Shown: positions 12,136-22,978, counted from the first letter of the stretch. The stretch: DNA of 64,000 bases from Phytophthora quininea (GCA_011947345.1 JAAVTG010000048.1:1-64000), one strand, 5' to 3'. Notes: generated by a model from the sequence alone, not told the origin. A program made the numbers and translations.

Positions 12136-12370
12136 AAGCGTACACCCCCAAGAACGGAGATGAAGTAGAAAGTGTGGAGATCCCGCGGCAACGCGCCCGA
12201 GATAGATAGGTTTTGCGTACATTGGATTAAATAAAAAAATGATGTCTCGGAATTCAGCAAGTCGCTCCGCAGCTTAATGAGCCCTGCGTCTTGCCTGTTG
12301 GAGGTTGCTAGATACTTAAACTTGCACATTGCTGCTCACATCTCAAACTCAACCGAGACGAACTCGATTA

Positions 12371-12787
12371 CTATTGGTGTATATATTGTGGTGACCTAAA
12401 GCTGCAACATTCACTCGGCACGATCCTCGGCAGCTCGCCGTTGGCAATCACCGGCAGCGAATTGTTGCCTAGATCTGCGTCTTCATTGTTCCGCTCTCGG
12501 ACCGAGTTGCTCTGGTGGGCGGTGCGGCTGTGGAATCTCGTGAGCGACGCCAACGCCGAAGTGGTCGCCGTCCGCGACGTCGCTTCGTTCGACGAGTGTA
12601 TCACGCGGTTCGTCGGTCGACCGAGGAACTTGGTCGGCGGTTTGGTGGTGCTTGACTCGACCGTGTCGGAGATCTTCTTGGTCTTTGGGAAGTTGGCTTT
12701 GAACATGCCGCCCTCGGGCTGCTGCTCGGTGGTGTCGGAAGTCCAAGGCGACGCGGACGGAGGCTGTGAGAGGCGGGAACCAGCCAT
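12371..12787 (-). CDS. Hypothetical Ser/Thr/Pro-rich protein, 138 residues
   Basis: I do not recognise this protein. It begins MAGSRLSQPP, is rich in Ser, Thr and Pro, has no signal peptide or membrane segment, and is probably disordered. Its codons carry the strong G/C third-position bias of neighbouring genes over most of the length, which the overlapping frames do not show as well (those give Arg/His-rich products). It lies tail-to-tail with the glutamate dehydrogenase. The last 20 codons are less biased, so the 3' end might be spliced differently. Confidence 0.5.
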   Translation of the reverse strand: MAGSRLSQPPSASPWTSDTTEQQPEGGMFKANFPKTKKISDTVESSTTKPPTKFLGRPTNRVIHSSNEATSRTATTSALASLTRFHSRTAHQSNSVRERNNEDADLGNNSLPVIANGELPRIVPSECCSFRSPQYIHQ

Positions 12788-13016
12788 ACAAGCGCAGAAG
12801 GCAGCGGGAGAAGCGCGAGCGTCGCTGCTGCGAGGAAAAGCAGATTACATGGAGGCGTCCTGCAGGTCTTATCTTTGACGACAACATGACGGTCGCCACG
12901 AATAGACTTGGAGAGCCGTTACGAGTGACGCGTTGTGCCCTTTCGGGAAGCGATCGAAGGCTGTATGCCGTTTAACAGAACGGAAAACTTCAACGATGCG
13001 AAAACCGTTTTCGGCA

Positions 13017-13030
13017 ATCATTTTCGCGAT
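13017..13030 (+). promoter_or_regulatory. Initiator of epoxide hydrolase copy 2
   Basis: ATCATTTTCGCGAT resembles the oomycete Initiator and lies about 20 nt before the ATG at 13043. It supports that start over the in-frame ATGs upstream. Confidence 0.45.
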
Positions 13031-13042
13031 CCCCCAGTCGAG

Positions 13043-14219
13043 ATGGCGTCGCTGGCGAGTCAATGGCCGCATGCGTTCATGAAGACGGATGAGGGAATCC
13101 AGATCCACTATGTGGACGTTGGGCCTCGAGACGCGCTGCCAGTTGTGATGGTGCACGGCTGGCCCGATCTCTGGTTCGGATGGAGGGTGAGACGTCGCCG
13201 ATTTCTCTGCGTCAAACACGGCTAAGACATTTTTCAATGACTACAGCACCAAATCCAAGCGCTGCAAAGCTCCTACCGGCTTATTGTACCTGGTAAAGTA
13301 CTAGTTGATACTTCGTGTAGCAAAAGACTGATAGAGCGTGGGACTTGTACAGATCTACGCGGCTTCGGTCAGAGCTCGACGCCGCAGAATGTCGAAGCGT
13401 ATGGAGCCAAGAACGTCACCAACGACTTGGTGGCTTTGCTCAGTAATATTCTTGTTGAAATGACTCTGCTTGTTGTCACTAACAGTGTTGTTGCTAGATG
13501 GTCTGAACATTGAGAAGGCAGTGTTCCTCGGGCACGATTGGGGTGGAGCGATGGTGTGGCGGATGTGCTTGTACCATCCCGACCGCGTCATCGCCGTGGG
13601 GGCAGTGTGCACGGCGTATACTCCACCGGCCAAGCGCATTTTTCCTCTTGACGTTGTGGTCGCCAAAGTCCCGTATTTCCAGTACCAGAAGCTGCTGGCC
13701 GATGCTGCCAACACGGGCAAGATGTTGGACCAGCAGCCGCGTCGGTTCTTCACGGCGATTTTTCGTAAACACTCGGAGCTGAGTCCGGCGCTGGAGAACG
13801 ACAAGACGCCGATCGTGGATACGCTTCGAGGAGTTCTCAATTCTGAGGACCCCACGTACACCCAACGTTCGATGGTGCTGTCGGAGGAAGAGCTGCAGTA
13901 CTATGTGGATCAGTACCAGCGCTCCAAATTCCAAAGCACGTGTCAGTACTACGCGACGAGAGAGATCGACTTCAAGGACGAGCAAGGGTTGCCGACGGTG
14001 ATCACGCACCCGGCATTGTTTATCGCCGCTGCCAACGACCACGTGCTCAAGCCGGAATTGGCTCGCAAGATGCCGAGCGTCCTACCGAACCTCGAAATGC
14101 ATGTTGTTAATGATGCTGGTCACTGGGTGCTGTGGGAGCAGAAGGAGCGAGTGAATGAGCTGTTGACGGCGTGGCTGGCCAAGGTCTCGGTACCCGGAGC
14201 TGACCGCAGCAAGTTGTAG
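13043..14219 (+). CDS. Epoxide-hydrolase-like alpha/beta hydrolase (copy 2), four exons
   Basis: Same family as copies 1 and 3. Exons inferred from GT-AG borders and alignment to copy 3: 13043-13186, 13247-13292, 13353-13442 and 13498-14219, giving 333 residues. Introns are 60, 60 and 55 bp, typical of oomycetes. Visible motifs: HGWPDLWFGWR, PDLRGFGQSS across the second intron, the GHDWGG nucleophile elbow at the start of the last exon, and the catalytic His in DAGHWVLWE. The start MASLASQW aligns with MSNFWDDW and MSAFWDQW of the paralogs, which lack introns. So this is either the ancestral intron-bearing form, or the others derive from a processed copy. Junctions are predictions. Confidence 0.85.
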
Positions 14220-14313
14220 GTGGGTTTCGTCTTTTAGTGTCGGAAATGGTTTTGCTTTGAATTTTCTCGTTAACCAGTGTAAGGAACATGAGAACGGTAG
14301 CATTCCTCTGCGG

Positions 14314-15294
14314 CTACGGCGCATTATCAGCTAGGAGATCAATTGTTTCAAGCCACTTGAACAAAATCCGCGTGACTTCGTCCTTCTGCTCCCACAGAAC
14401 CCAGTGGCTAGCGTCGTCGACGATTTCCTGCTGCAGATTTGGAACCAAGTTGGCCATACTAGCCGCCATCTCGGGCTTCAGCACGCGATCCTGCGCAGGG
14501 CTGATCAAAAGTGCGGGGTGGCTTACGATGCGAGGGAGATCGTGCTCGTCTTGGAAATCAATTGCACGTGCGGCGTAGTAGTTGCAGCCCCCAGCGAAAC
14601 CTGAACGTTTATACTCAGCGACGTAGTAGTCGAGCTCGTCTTGATTGAGAAGCTTGGATGGGTCGGTGAAAATTGGGTTTGGAGATGCCGGTACACCTCG
14701 CAGCAGTTCCACGAACGTGAGGGTGGTGTCAATGTCGGAGTGCAGCCTGAAGGTGGCGGTGAACAATCGTCGAGGTGCAGGGTCCAGCAGCTCGGCAGCT
14801 TCTGAAGGACAACTAAGTAGCTTCATGTACGAAAACTGAGGGACCGCTTGCACCAACGTGTCGGTGTCGATGAACTTGTCTGTAGGAGGCATGTACGGAG
14901 TACACACACTGCAAACTGCGATCACTCGCTTCGGGTAGAACAGACACATCCGCCACGTGATAACGGCGCCCCAGTCGTGACCGACAAACACGGCACGAGG
15001 CAGGTTGAGGAAGTCCAACAGCCCGGCGAGGTCACCCGTCACCTTCTTCGTGCCGTAGCCCTCTACCGTCTGCGGCACCGAACTGCGACCGAAGCCACGT
15101 AGGTCGGGAGCGATGACGCGGTACGTCTTAGACAGCGCTTGGATTTGGTAGCGCCAACCGAACCAGAGGTCCGGCCATCCGTGCACGAGCACGACGGGGG
15201 TGGCGTCTCGAGGCCCGACGTCGATGTAGTGCAGTTGGATGTCGTTGTCGATTTGGGCAAACTTGTGCTCCCATTGATCCCAGAAAGCGGACAT
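14314..15294 (-). CDS. Epoxide-hydrolase-like alpha/beta hydrolase (copy 3), intact
   Basis: Complete 326-residue protein, no intron and no frame break. His38-Gly-Trp-Pro forms the oxyanion loop, Asp107 in GHDWG is the predicted nucleophile and His297 in DASHWVLWE the catalytic His. It faces copy 2 tail-to-tail with less than 100 bp between the stops. The DNA from about 14990 to 15200 is almost identical to 4306-4513 of copy 1, far above the similarity of the rest of the two genes. Confidence 0.92.
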   Translation of the reverse strand: MSAFWDQWEHKFAQIDNDIQLHYIDVGPRDATPVVLVHGWPDLWFGWRYQIQALSKTYRVIAPDLRGFGRSSVPQTVEGYGTKKVTGDLAGLLDFLNLPRAVFVGHDWGAVITWRMCLFYPKRVIAVCSVCTPYMPPTDKFIDTDTLVQAVPQFSYMKLLSCPSEAAELLDPAPRRLFTATFRLHSDIDTTLTFVELLRGVPASPNPIFTDPSKLLNQDELDYYVAEYKRSGFAGGCNYYAARAIDFQDEHDLPRIVSHPALLISPAQDRVLKPEMAASMANLVPNLQQEIVDDASHWVLWEQKDEVTRILFKWLETIDLLADNAP

Positions 15295-15378
15295 TGACGA
15301 TACGTCTGAAGAATCGACGGTAGTGAACGAGAGAGAGGAAATTGGTAAGTGATCCCTTGCTTGGGCTCGGACATTTCG

Positions 15379-15591
15379 CGACCAACATTCAAGCCTACAT
15401 CACATATTATTATGCCTCTAACGACGTGGAAGACGTCTGGATTTCCATGACGCAGAACTGGTAGAAGAGAGTATAACACGTAGCTATTCACTTTGTAGAG
15501 TCCATAGTCACTGACGACGCCTGGGACAGATCCTTGTCTACCACAACACTTACTTCCCGACCAACATTCAATCCCACATCACATATTATTT
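15379..15591. repeat. Intergenic duplication relics between hydrolase copy 3 and transporter copy 2
   Basis: A direct repeat of about 34 bp (CGACCAACATTCAA followed by CACATCACATATTATT) occurs at 15379-15412 and 15558-15591. Between them, 15425-15535 resembles 3548-3655, the segment just downstream of and including the stop of hydrolase copy 1 (shared ATAACACGTAGCTATTCACT). This looks like the tail of a lost hydrolase copy. Confidence 0.6.
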
Positions 15592-15603
15592 TGAACCGCT
15601 GGC

Positions 15604-17458
15604 TTACTTTGTGGTGGCGACACTCTGACGGGAGCTCACGGACAGCTTCTCGTCCATGATTTCGTTGCCCATAGTGTCAAGAACTGGGGAAGAAGACATT
15701 CCCATGTTCATCTTGCGCATGACGATGATGAAGAAGACAAAGTTGATGACGCTGACGGCGCCGACCGTGAAGAACATGTTTTCCAAGTGGTCCTCGTTCA
15801 GGTTGTCGGACGGCAGCGACTTGGAGAACATGATGGTGAACACCGACGTCAAGATGCTTCCCATGGAGCTCATGAACAGGATCACAGCCTGTGCCATCGA
15901 CTTGAGTGACATCGGCACCGACGAGTACACGAGATCGTACGCCGTGACGTTGATCAGACACTCAGCGAGACCAATGAAGACGTAGTTGGGGATGGCCGCA
16001 GCCCACGAGATGTTGTTCATCGGCTCTGAGCTACCGCCGTCCAAGATTGGGTCTCCGTTCGCGTCCTGAAGAGCGCCAGCATTACGTCGGATGACCTCGA
16101 AGATTCCGGCCCAGAAGATGCCGATAATCGCAATGATGAGACCGATAGCAGACTTGCCGAACTGACTGGGGGTTTGCCAGCCCACTTGGTGTACGCCGGA
16201 TAGACAATCGAGTCGAGGATGGGGATGCAGATGACAATCACGATGGGGTCGAACACACCGAGCATGGCGCCGGGGATCTGCTTGCTGTCCGGATCGCTGG
16301 TATCGAGACGGAGGTCGCACTGCTGCGTGATCGACTGGAAGTTGGCGTCCGTCTGGTCGTACGCGCACTGCCAGATGATCGTGAAGGCGGCGTACGGGAG
16401 GACACGCACCAGCTTCTTGTAGCCGTCGACTCGTTCGTCGTCAAAGGTACCGCCCATGCTGGCCTTGGATACGTCCAAGAACGATTGATCCTGGCCTACG
16501 TACACCCAACCGATGATACCTGCGAGTACAAGCACGGCAGCCACGTACGACAATATGTTGCCTACGTCACCGCTCGAGGCCGTGAAAGCCGAGATGACGT
16601 TGACGACCAATGCAGCCAAGAAGCTGAGCGTGCTGGCGACGATGAAGAAGCCCTTGCGGGTCTGCTTAGCGTTGGTCCAGCCCAGCTTGCACATGGTCGA
16701 GATTGCACGGTCCGTTGGTGGCATGAACACGTAGCGAGGGTAACCCACGCACAGCATAATGATGGCGAGCAGCATGACCACGGCACAGATCATGTACGTG
16801 GCGAAGTAGCCGTATTCAGCCGGGATCTGAGCCGAGCCATCCACACACAGCACCGACAGGTAGCCGTAGGAAACACCTGAGCCCAGGTTAATACAAAAGT
16901 AGAAGTACGAGAAATACGTCTCCTTCTGGTGGACTTCGCTGGGGTCGTTGGGGTCGAATTGGTCAGCACCCAGTGTAATGACGTTGGACTTGATGCAGCC
17001 GGTACCGATACCAATGCCCACGAACAGACCGATGATGAAAATGGGATTGACAGCGGCCGAGTTGGTCATGATGGTCGGGTACGCGGCAATAGCCACAAGG
17101 AAGTCGCCCACGCAGTACCAGATACCGAACGTCAGGATGGTACGGAAGCGACCCCACCGTTCATCGGCCAGGTAGGCTCCGAACAGCGGTGTGAGGTAGC
17201 AGATGGATGTCCACGTGCTTTTGAGCGCACTGGCCGACACCAAACTCCAGCCGATCTTCTGCATGAAGTTCTTGAGGCCTTGGTTGATGCCGTAGTAGCT
17301 GAGTCGCTCGGCCAGCTCCATCATCAGGATGAAGGCGCAGACTTGAAACAGCACGCTCTTGTACTTGCGGGGCCGAGCTTCCCATGGGGTTTGGATGACC
17401 TCGTAGGGCACGGCGGGGAGCTGGCCGGCGACTTGAGTGGGGTGGACGTCACACCCAT
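15604..17458 (-). CDS. POT-family proton-coupled oligopeptide transporter (copy 2), two apparent frameshifts
   Basis: Peptide/proton symporter of the plasma membrane. The POT signature ELAERLSYYGINQGLKNFMQ, the GTGCIKSNVITLGADQFD segment and about a dozen hydrophobic stretches are present. The start at 17458 (MGVTST) matches copies 1 and 3 and follows an Initiator. An in-frame ATG at 17498 would lie at the transcript start, so it was rejected. Breaks: one base missing near the G run 17415-17418 and one in the G run 16168-16172 (plus-strand view). With both allowed for, the length is 618 residues. The second break falls at the same site as the single break in copy 3. Confidence 0.87.
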
Positions 17459-17494
17459 GAGCTAGAAAGGTCTTGGGACTTGGCGGGGAGCGAT

Positions 17495-17511
17495 CCAATT
17501 GCGAAATGAGC
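17495..17511 (-). promoter_or_regulatory. Inr-FPR core promoter of transporter copy 2
   Basis: The minus strand reads GCTCATTTCGCAATTG, a near-perfect Inr-FPR match about 45 nt before the ATG at 17458. Confidence 0.78.
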
Positions 17512-19790
17512 TCCTCGCTCGCTCCAGTCGGAGCTCTGAGACCCTCGATTCGTTTGCAGTGCTCATCTCCGTTTTTGTAGACGACTGGGGAGATAGGCGC
17601 GAGACAAGCTGACCAAGAAAGCGGTCACGACGCTGAGTGCAAGCTGGCTCTTGGCTTGCATTGCACTGGAATGCATTCACCAAGGAGGTTGTTGCTGTGA
17701 GAAGAAGAAGAGCATTGTGTTTGACGTGCTTTGTCAAGGTTGTCGGTGTTAATGCAGTCATGAACATGCACTCGGCATTTCGACCGTGACAAGGCTCTCG
17801 GCCATCAGTCCATCGCTGGTTTCTCCTGTTGCAATAGCGCATGGTATCAAGCAGCGCGGAGCTCAACAGGAGCGCCCTCAATCGACATGCGAGCGAGCTT
17901 GCTGCTGTAGTGGAAACAACCTCTTGTGCACGGCAGAGCGAAATGCGTTGTGGCGGCCTCACGTTGGCTGCACTGCCTTCGAGGCTGCCGTGTTGGGCGA
18001 TCACCACCAGAAGCTGCTGATGCAATGACCAGCAGCGCGTCACTCAGACAGTCGAGTTGCAGTCGAAGTTAGCTCGAAGTGGACGGGAAACACCTTCACA
18101 ACTAACTCGCTCAAGCTTTCGGAGCGACTCGAGCTGGACCAGCGCGGAAGTTGCAGCAGACATCCAAGCTGCTAACACAGAAGCAAGATGCCGACAAGAA
18201 CTTCTAGCCCCAGCACAACATCTCCAAGTATTCCTCGGTGGCAGCTTCAGCGTCGATGACTGTCGGCGATGGACGAGCCAAAGATCGCTGACTGGCATCC
18301 CCGGCTCCCCGCATCTGACTCGTGACTTACGGCACAAGCGACGTGGCGCGATCCGTATCTCGGATCTTGGACGGGTTCCGATATCATCAGCTCTCCTTTG
18401 CGGTTCTTGAAGGCCAAGCTGTGCAGTGCACTCGTGCCCCACCCACAGCCTGCTCGCTTTAACAAGACGACTCATTTGTCGCGACAGCGCTTGCTGTGGA
18501 GCGACCCGCACGAGATGCACGTCCCGCGTTGCGGCCGTTACCGCACCACGGGAGACTTGGAAGGACGCGGAGCATCGCGTGGAGGTAAGCAAGCTGCAAA
18601 CGATCTCAAAGCTACCTGCATATCTGTGGTGCCGTTGGAATCAGACCGCACTTCGAGTTGGAGAGCGTTCGACTTCGTTGCGGCAGGCCGGAGATCTTGC
18701 CTTCGTGCGGACATCTCGCTCTCACGTACAGAACTGTAACGCTACGAGTCGAGCGGACGAGTCTCCGTAGCGCTTTACTTGCAATTCCGCCTGCTCCGTC
18801 GATCGACACCGGAAGGCGATGCCACCGGCTCAGCAAGAAGCCACCCGGCTCACTGAGCCGGTCGATAATGGAGACGAAAAGCGTCGAGGTGTTGCATCGA
18901 TTCACACGGCCAGGTATCGTCGGTCTCTGCGCTGCGAGTCGCAGCGCAGAGACCGACGAGGCGTGTCAAATCTGAAAAGAGCGGGATTTGTGTCGGCGCG
19001 TCAAGCCCAATGGCAACGGCGACTAGCAACTCGTCACGCGGGTCGAAATGGAGCGCATCCCCCAATGCAGCAGTGTCTTTGAGACGGAATCGGCCGTCCG
19101 CTTCCTAACTGCTGCTGCTGAAGGAATTGGCACGGCGAGGCGAGTGCTCTGCGCTGGCAGCGGCCATTGCTGCCAGCTTCGACACCTCGAGGGCACCGGC
19201 GAAATCTCGAGCATAGTCGTGGGGAACGCCACTCTGTGCTGGTAAAACACGCGAAGTTCGCCACCGTTCACAATTCCTTCGATCGTAATGATCGCCTGAA
19301 ACATCGTCAAGGCATGCCACTAGCAGAAGCCTGTAGACGACCGCGATCTCCTCGCAGGAAATGTCGTTCAATGCGTCAGATGGCGTGACGGCGTTGATTA
19401 AATCGTTGGTCGAGAACCTCGAGGGGCTTTGCTCGGTGCTGGCAAGCTTTGGCCTTGCCTTGCCTTGCCTTGCTTTCCGCACCGCGTGCGTCTACAGCTC
19501 CGAGCGCAGCCAGCTGCGAATATCTAGCTCGTGCACCTGTGGACGAACCGAATGCCTCTGACAACGGTCGACGTCGACAGCAACGTTCAATTGCTGCCTC
19601 CAGTCGAACGTAGCAGCGCGTAGTGGCGCATCCTCGAAGCCCGCTTTTGCGCTGGCTGACATCAAGCCCCTGCGTCTCTCTTGGCCAGCCCCACACCTTG
19701 GTCCCCGCTCACGTGCACCTCAGCCAGTCTCCCTCTGGGAGCCCACGGGAGTCGCCACGATGGATTGGCAAGCCGCACTGTGTGTGCTGT
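17512..19790. other. Divergent intergenic region between transporters 2 and 3
   Basis: About 2.3 kb without a convincing gene; open frames are Arg/Ser-rich and overlap. It holds the 43-bp palindrome at 18917-18959 and a short (CCTTG)4 array at 19453-19472. Control elements of both divergent transporters presumably lie here. Confidence 0.6.
18917..18959. repeat. Perfect 43-bp palindrome (21-bp arms, 1-nt centre)
   Basis: The arm starts TCGTCGGTCTCTGCGCTGCG and is followed, after a single central G, by its exact reverse complement. It could extrude as a cruciform or form a hairpin if transcribed. Confidence 0.95.
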
Positions 19791-19792
19791 GT

Positions 19793-19808
19793 GCTCACTC
19801 TTCAATTC
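19793..19808 (+). promoter_or_regulatory. Inr-FPR core promoter of transporter copy 3
   Basis: GCTCACTCTTCAATTC matches the Inr-FPR layout with one substitution, about 55 nt before the ATG at 19855. Confidence 0.65.
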
Positions 19809-19854
19809 CTCGCCCAGTCCTCAGCAGCTCAGCGTCGTCGATTTCTTCGCCGCC

Positions 19855-21707
19855 ATGGGAGTCGCTACTCCCATCAAGTCGCCTACGGGCTCGCCCGCGG
19901 TACCGTACGAGACCGTGCAGACCGTTTGGGAAGCCCGACCTCGCAAGTACAAGAGCATCCTGTTCGAGGTCTGCCTGTTCATCCTCATGATGGAGCTGGC
20001 CGAGCGACTCAGCTACTACGGCATCAACCAAGGCCTCAAGAACTTCATGCAGGAGATCGGCTGGAGTTTGGTGTCGGCTAGTGCGCTCAAAAGCACGTGG
20101 ACGTCCATCTGCTACTTGACGCCGCTGTTCGGAGCCTACATGGCCGATGAACGGTGGGGTCGCTTCCGTACCATCCTGACGTTCGGTATCTGGTACTGCG
20201 TGGGCGACTTCCTTGTGGCTATTGCCGCGTACCCGACCATCATGACCAACTCGGCTGTGGTGAATCCGATCTTCGTCATTGGTCTATTCATCGGTATTGG
20301 CGTCGGTACCGGCTGCATCAAGTCCAACGTCATAACCCTCGGAGCCGACCAGTTCGACCCGCACGACCCCAGCGAGGTCCACCAGAAGGAGACGTATTTC
20401 TCGTACTTCTACTTTTGTATCAACGTCGGCGCCGGCTTCTCGTACGGGTATTTGTCGATCCTGTGCGTGGATGGCTCGGCTCAGATCCCAGCCGAGTACG
20501 GCTATTTTGCCACGTACATGATCTGTGCCGTGGTCATGCTGTTTGCGATTGCGATGCTATGTGTGGGCTACCCTCGCTACGTGTTCATGCCACCAACGGA
20601 CCGTGCAATCTCGACCATGTGCAAGCTGGGCTGGACCAACGCTAAGCAGACCCGCAAGGGCTTCTTCATCGTGGCCAGCACGCTCAGCTTCTTGGCTGCG
20701 TTGGTCGTCAACGTCATCTCGGCTTTCACTGTCGACTCGGGCAACACGGGCAATATTCTGTCGTACGTGGCTGCCGTGCTGGTACTCGCAGGTATCATCG
20801 GTTGGGTGTACGTAGGCCAGGATCAATCGTTCTTGGACGTATCCAAGGCCAGCATGGGCGGTACCTTTGACGACGAACGAGTCGACGGCTACAAGAAGCT
20901 GGTGCGTGTCCTCCCGTACGCCGCCTTCACGATCATCTGGCAGTGCGCGTACGACCAGACGGACGCCAACTTCCAGTCGATCACGCAGCAGTGCGACCTC
21001 CGTCTCGACACCAGCGATCCGGACAGCAAGCAGATCCCCGGCGCCATGCTCGGTGTGTTCGACCCCATCGTGATTGTCATCTGCATCCCCATCCTCGACT
21101 CGATTGTCTATCCGGCGTACACCAAGTGGGCTGGCAAACCCCCAGTCAGTTCGGCAAGTCTGCTATCGGTCTCATCATTGCGATTATCGGCATCTTCTGG
21201 GCCGGAATCTTCGAGGTCATCCGACGTAATGCTGGCGCTCTTCAGGACGCGAACGGAGACCCAATCTTGGACGGCGGTAGCTCAGAGCCGATGAACAACA
21301 TCTCGTGGGCTGCGGCCATCCCCAACTACGTCTTCATTGGTCTCGCTGAGTGTCTGATCAACGTCACGGCGTACGATCTCGTGTACTCGTCGGTGCCGAT
21401 GTCACTCAAGTCGATGGCACAGGCTGTGATCCTGTTCATGAGCTCCATGGGAAGCATCTTGACGTCGGTGTTCACCATCATGTTCTCCAAGTCGCTGCCG
21501 TCCGACAACCTGAACGAGGACCACTTGGAAAACATGTTCTTCACGGTCGGCGCCGTCAGCGTCATCAACTTTGTCTTCTTCATCATCGTCATGCGCAAGA
21601 TGAACATGGGCATGTCGTCGTCGCCCGAGCTCGACCACTTGGGCAACGAGATCATGGACGAGAAGGTGTCGGTCAATTCTCGCCAGAGCATCTCGAACGT
21701 TAAGTAA
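19855..21707 (+). CDS. POT-family proton-coupled oligopeptide transporter (copy 3), one apparent frameshift
   Basis: Same family as the copies at 1 and 15604, divergent from copy 2 across a 2.3-kb promoter region. Signature ELAERLSYYGINQGLKNFMQ and the GTGCIKSNVITLGADQFD segment are present. The central and C-terminal parts are nearly identical in protein to copy 2, which suggests recent duplication or gene conversion; the last 15 residues and the N-terminus differ. The frame breaks at the C run 21139-21143, the same site as in copy 2. With one more C the length is 617 residues. An upstream in-frame ATG at 19681 precedes the Initiator and was not used. Confidence 0.88.
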
Positions 21708-21907
21708 TGTAGCAACAGGTTAGTCTACCGGTAGTGTAGTCTCAACGTGTGGTGGAAGTACCACGAGAAACTACTGTATAACACAGCTTTGGGTATGTTT
21801 TTCAACTCAGTTTTCAATTGTTGTTGCACACGAAGAATATGTAAACTGTGGATAAATGCACAACGGGCAAAGGAAAAGTAGTCGATGGACTGCACGCCTG
21901 TCCTTAA

Positions 21908-22978
21908 CTAGTTGGCCTTGCATCCGTAGACACCCGTATCGAGGAGAGCACAGTAAGATCCGTCCGGGCAATCGCCGTCACTCACCTGTGCGACGCACAC
22001 GTGGTCGGAGTCGATGCAGCCGTCGTGATCCCAGCCAGCAACGCCGATCGTCTGTTCATTACCGCTGCAGCCTTCCCACGGGGTCGATTCCTCAGCACCG
22101 TCCGCACAACCGTACACACCCGTGTCGAGCCACTCGCAGTGGGCTCCCGACGGACAATCACCATACGTGTTGGCGACGCAAACGTTGCCGCTTTGTACGC
22201 AGCCGTCCTGCGACCACCCCGACACACCGATGCTTTGTTGCCCGCTGGGGCAAGTGGCTCCCTCGTGGTGGTTCTTCTTGTGGTGGTGGCGGTGCTTCTT
22301 GAGAGCGTTGGCCTTGCATCCGTAGACACCCGTATCGAGGAGAGCACAGTAAGATCCGTCCGGGCAATCACCGTCACTCACCTGTGCGACGCACACGTGG
22401 TCGGAGTCGATGGAGCCGTCGTGGTTCCAGCCAGCAACGCCGATCGTCTGTTTACCGTCCCCACAGCCATCGCTGTAGCTGGTTTCTCCACTGTAGTAAG
22501 TGGTTTCTTGCAATGAGTCACCGGCAGTGCACCCGTAAACTCCCGTCTCTAGTAGCGCGCAGTAGGCGCCATCAGGACAGTCTCCGTCGCTTACTTGAGC
22601 CACACAGACGTTCCCCGAAGCGACACAGCCGTCGTGGTCCCAACCGGCGACCCCAATGGATTGTTGACCATCACCACAGCCTTCCGTGTACGACCCGCTC
22701 TCATAGGGGGCGGATCCGGCCTTGCAACCGTAGACACCGGTGTCTAGTAGTGCGCAGTAGGCACCGTCAGGGCAGTCCCCGTCGCTCACTTGAGCCACAC
22801 AGACGTTCCCCGAAGCGACACAGCCATCGTGGTCCCAACCAGCGACCCCAATGGATTGTTGACCACCACCACACGTGGCGTCCTTGGTGTGGACTCGCAC
22901 ACGTAGGGTAGCAGCGTGCGTGGTGGTGGTCACCACCACCACCAACGACACGAGGCTTAGAACTTGGGTCGACACCAT
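21908..22978 (-). CDS. Secreted protein of five six-cysteine repeats
   Basis: 356 residues. A signal peptide (about residues 1-22, ending in THA) is followed by five repeats of roughly 50 residues. Each has the frame C-x-x-G-x-Q-x-IGVAGW, then C, VC, DC, YC and GVYGC, so six cysteines per unit. Repeat 3 has Ser in place of the second Cys, and repeat 4 is the most diverged. A His/Lys-rich linker (KKHRHHHKKNHHEG) separates repeats 3 and 4. Repeats 1 and 2 are nearly identical, as are 3 and 5 at the DNA level (21905-22045 versus 22305-22445), which shows recent internal duplication. I do not recognise a named family; a disulphide-rich apoplastic or cell-surface protein is likely. Confidence 0.85.
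   Translation of the reverse strand: MVSTQVLSLVSLVVVVTTTTHAATLRVRVHTKDATCGGGQQSIGVAGWDHDGCVASGNVCVAQVSDGDCPDGAYCALLDTGVYGCKAGSAPYESGSYTEGCGDGQQSIGVAGWDHDGCVASGNVCVAQVSDGDCPDGAYCALLETGVYGCTAGDSLQETTYYSGETSYSDGCGDGKQTIGVAGWNHDGSIDSDHVCVAQVSDGDCPDGSYCALLDTGVYGCKANALKKHRHHHKKNHHEGATCPSGQQSIGVSGWSQDGCVQSGNVCVANTYGDCPSGAHCEWLDTGVYGCADGAEESTPWEGCSGNEQTIGVAGWDHDGCIDSDHVCVAQVSDGDCPDGSYCALLDTGVYGCKAN

Noticed and set aside
10984..12222. 412-codon frame antisense to the glutamate dehydrogenase
   Set aside because: A shadow of the strongly GC3-biased sense gene; the product is Leu/Val/Arg/His-rich with no domain.
17458..17498. Upstream ATG at 17498 as start of transporter 2
   Set aside because: It lies at the predicted transcript start and gives a leader unlike the paralogs; ATG at 17458 gives the paralogous MGV start.
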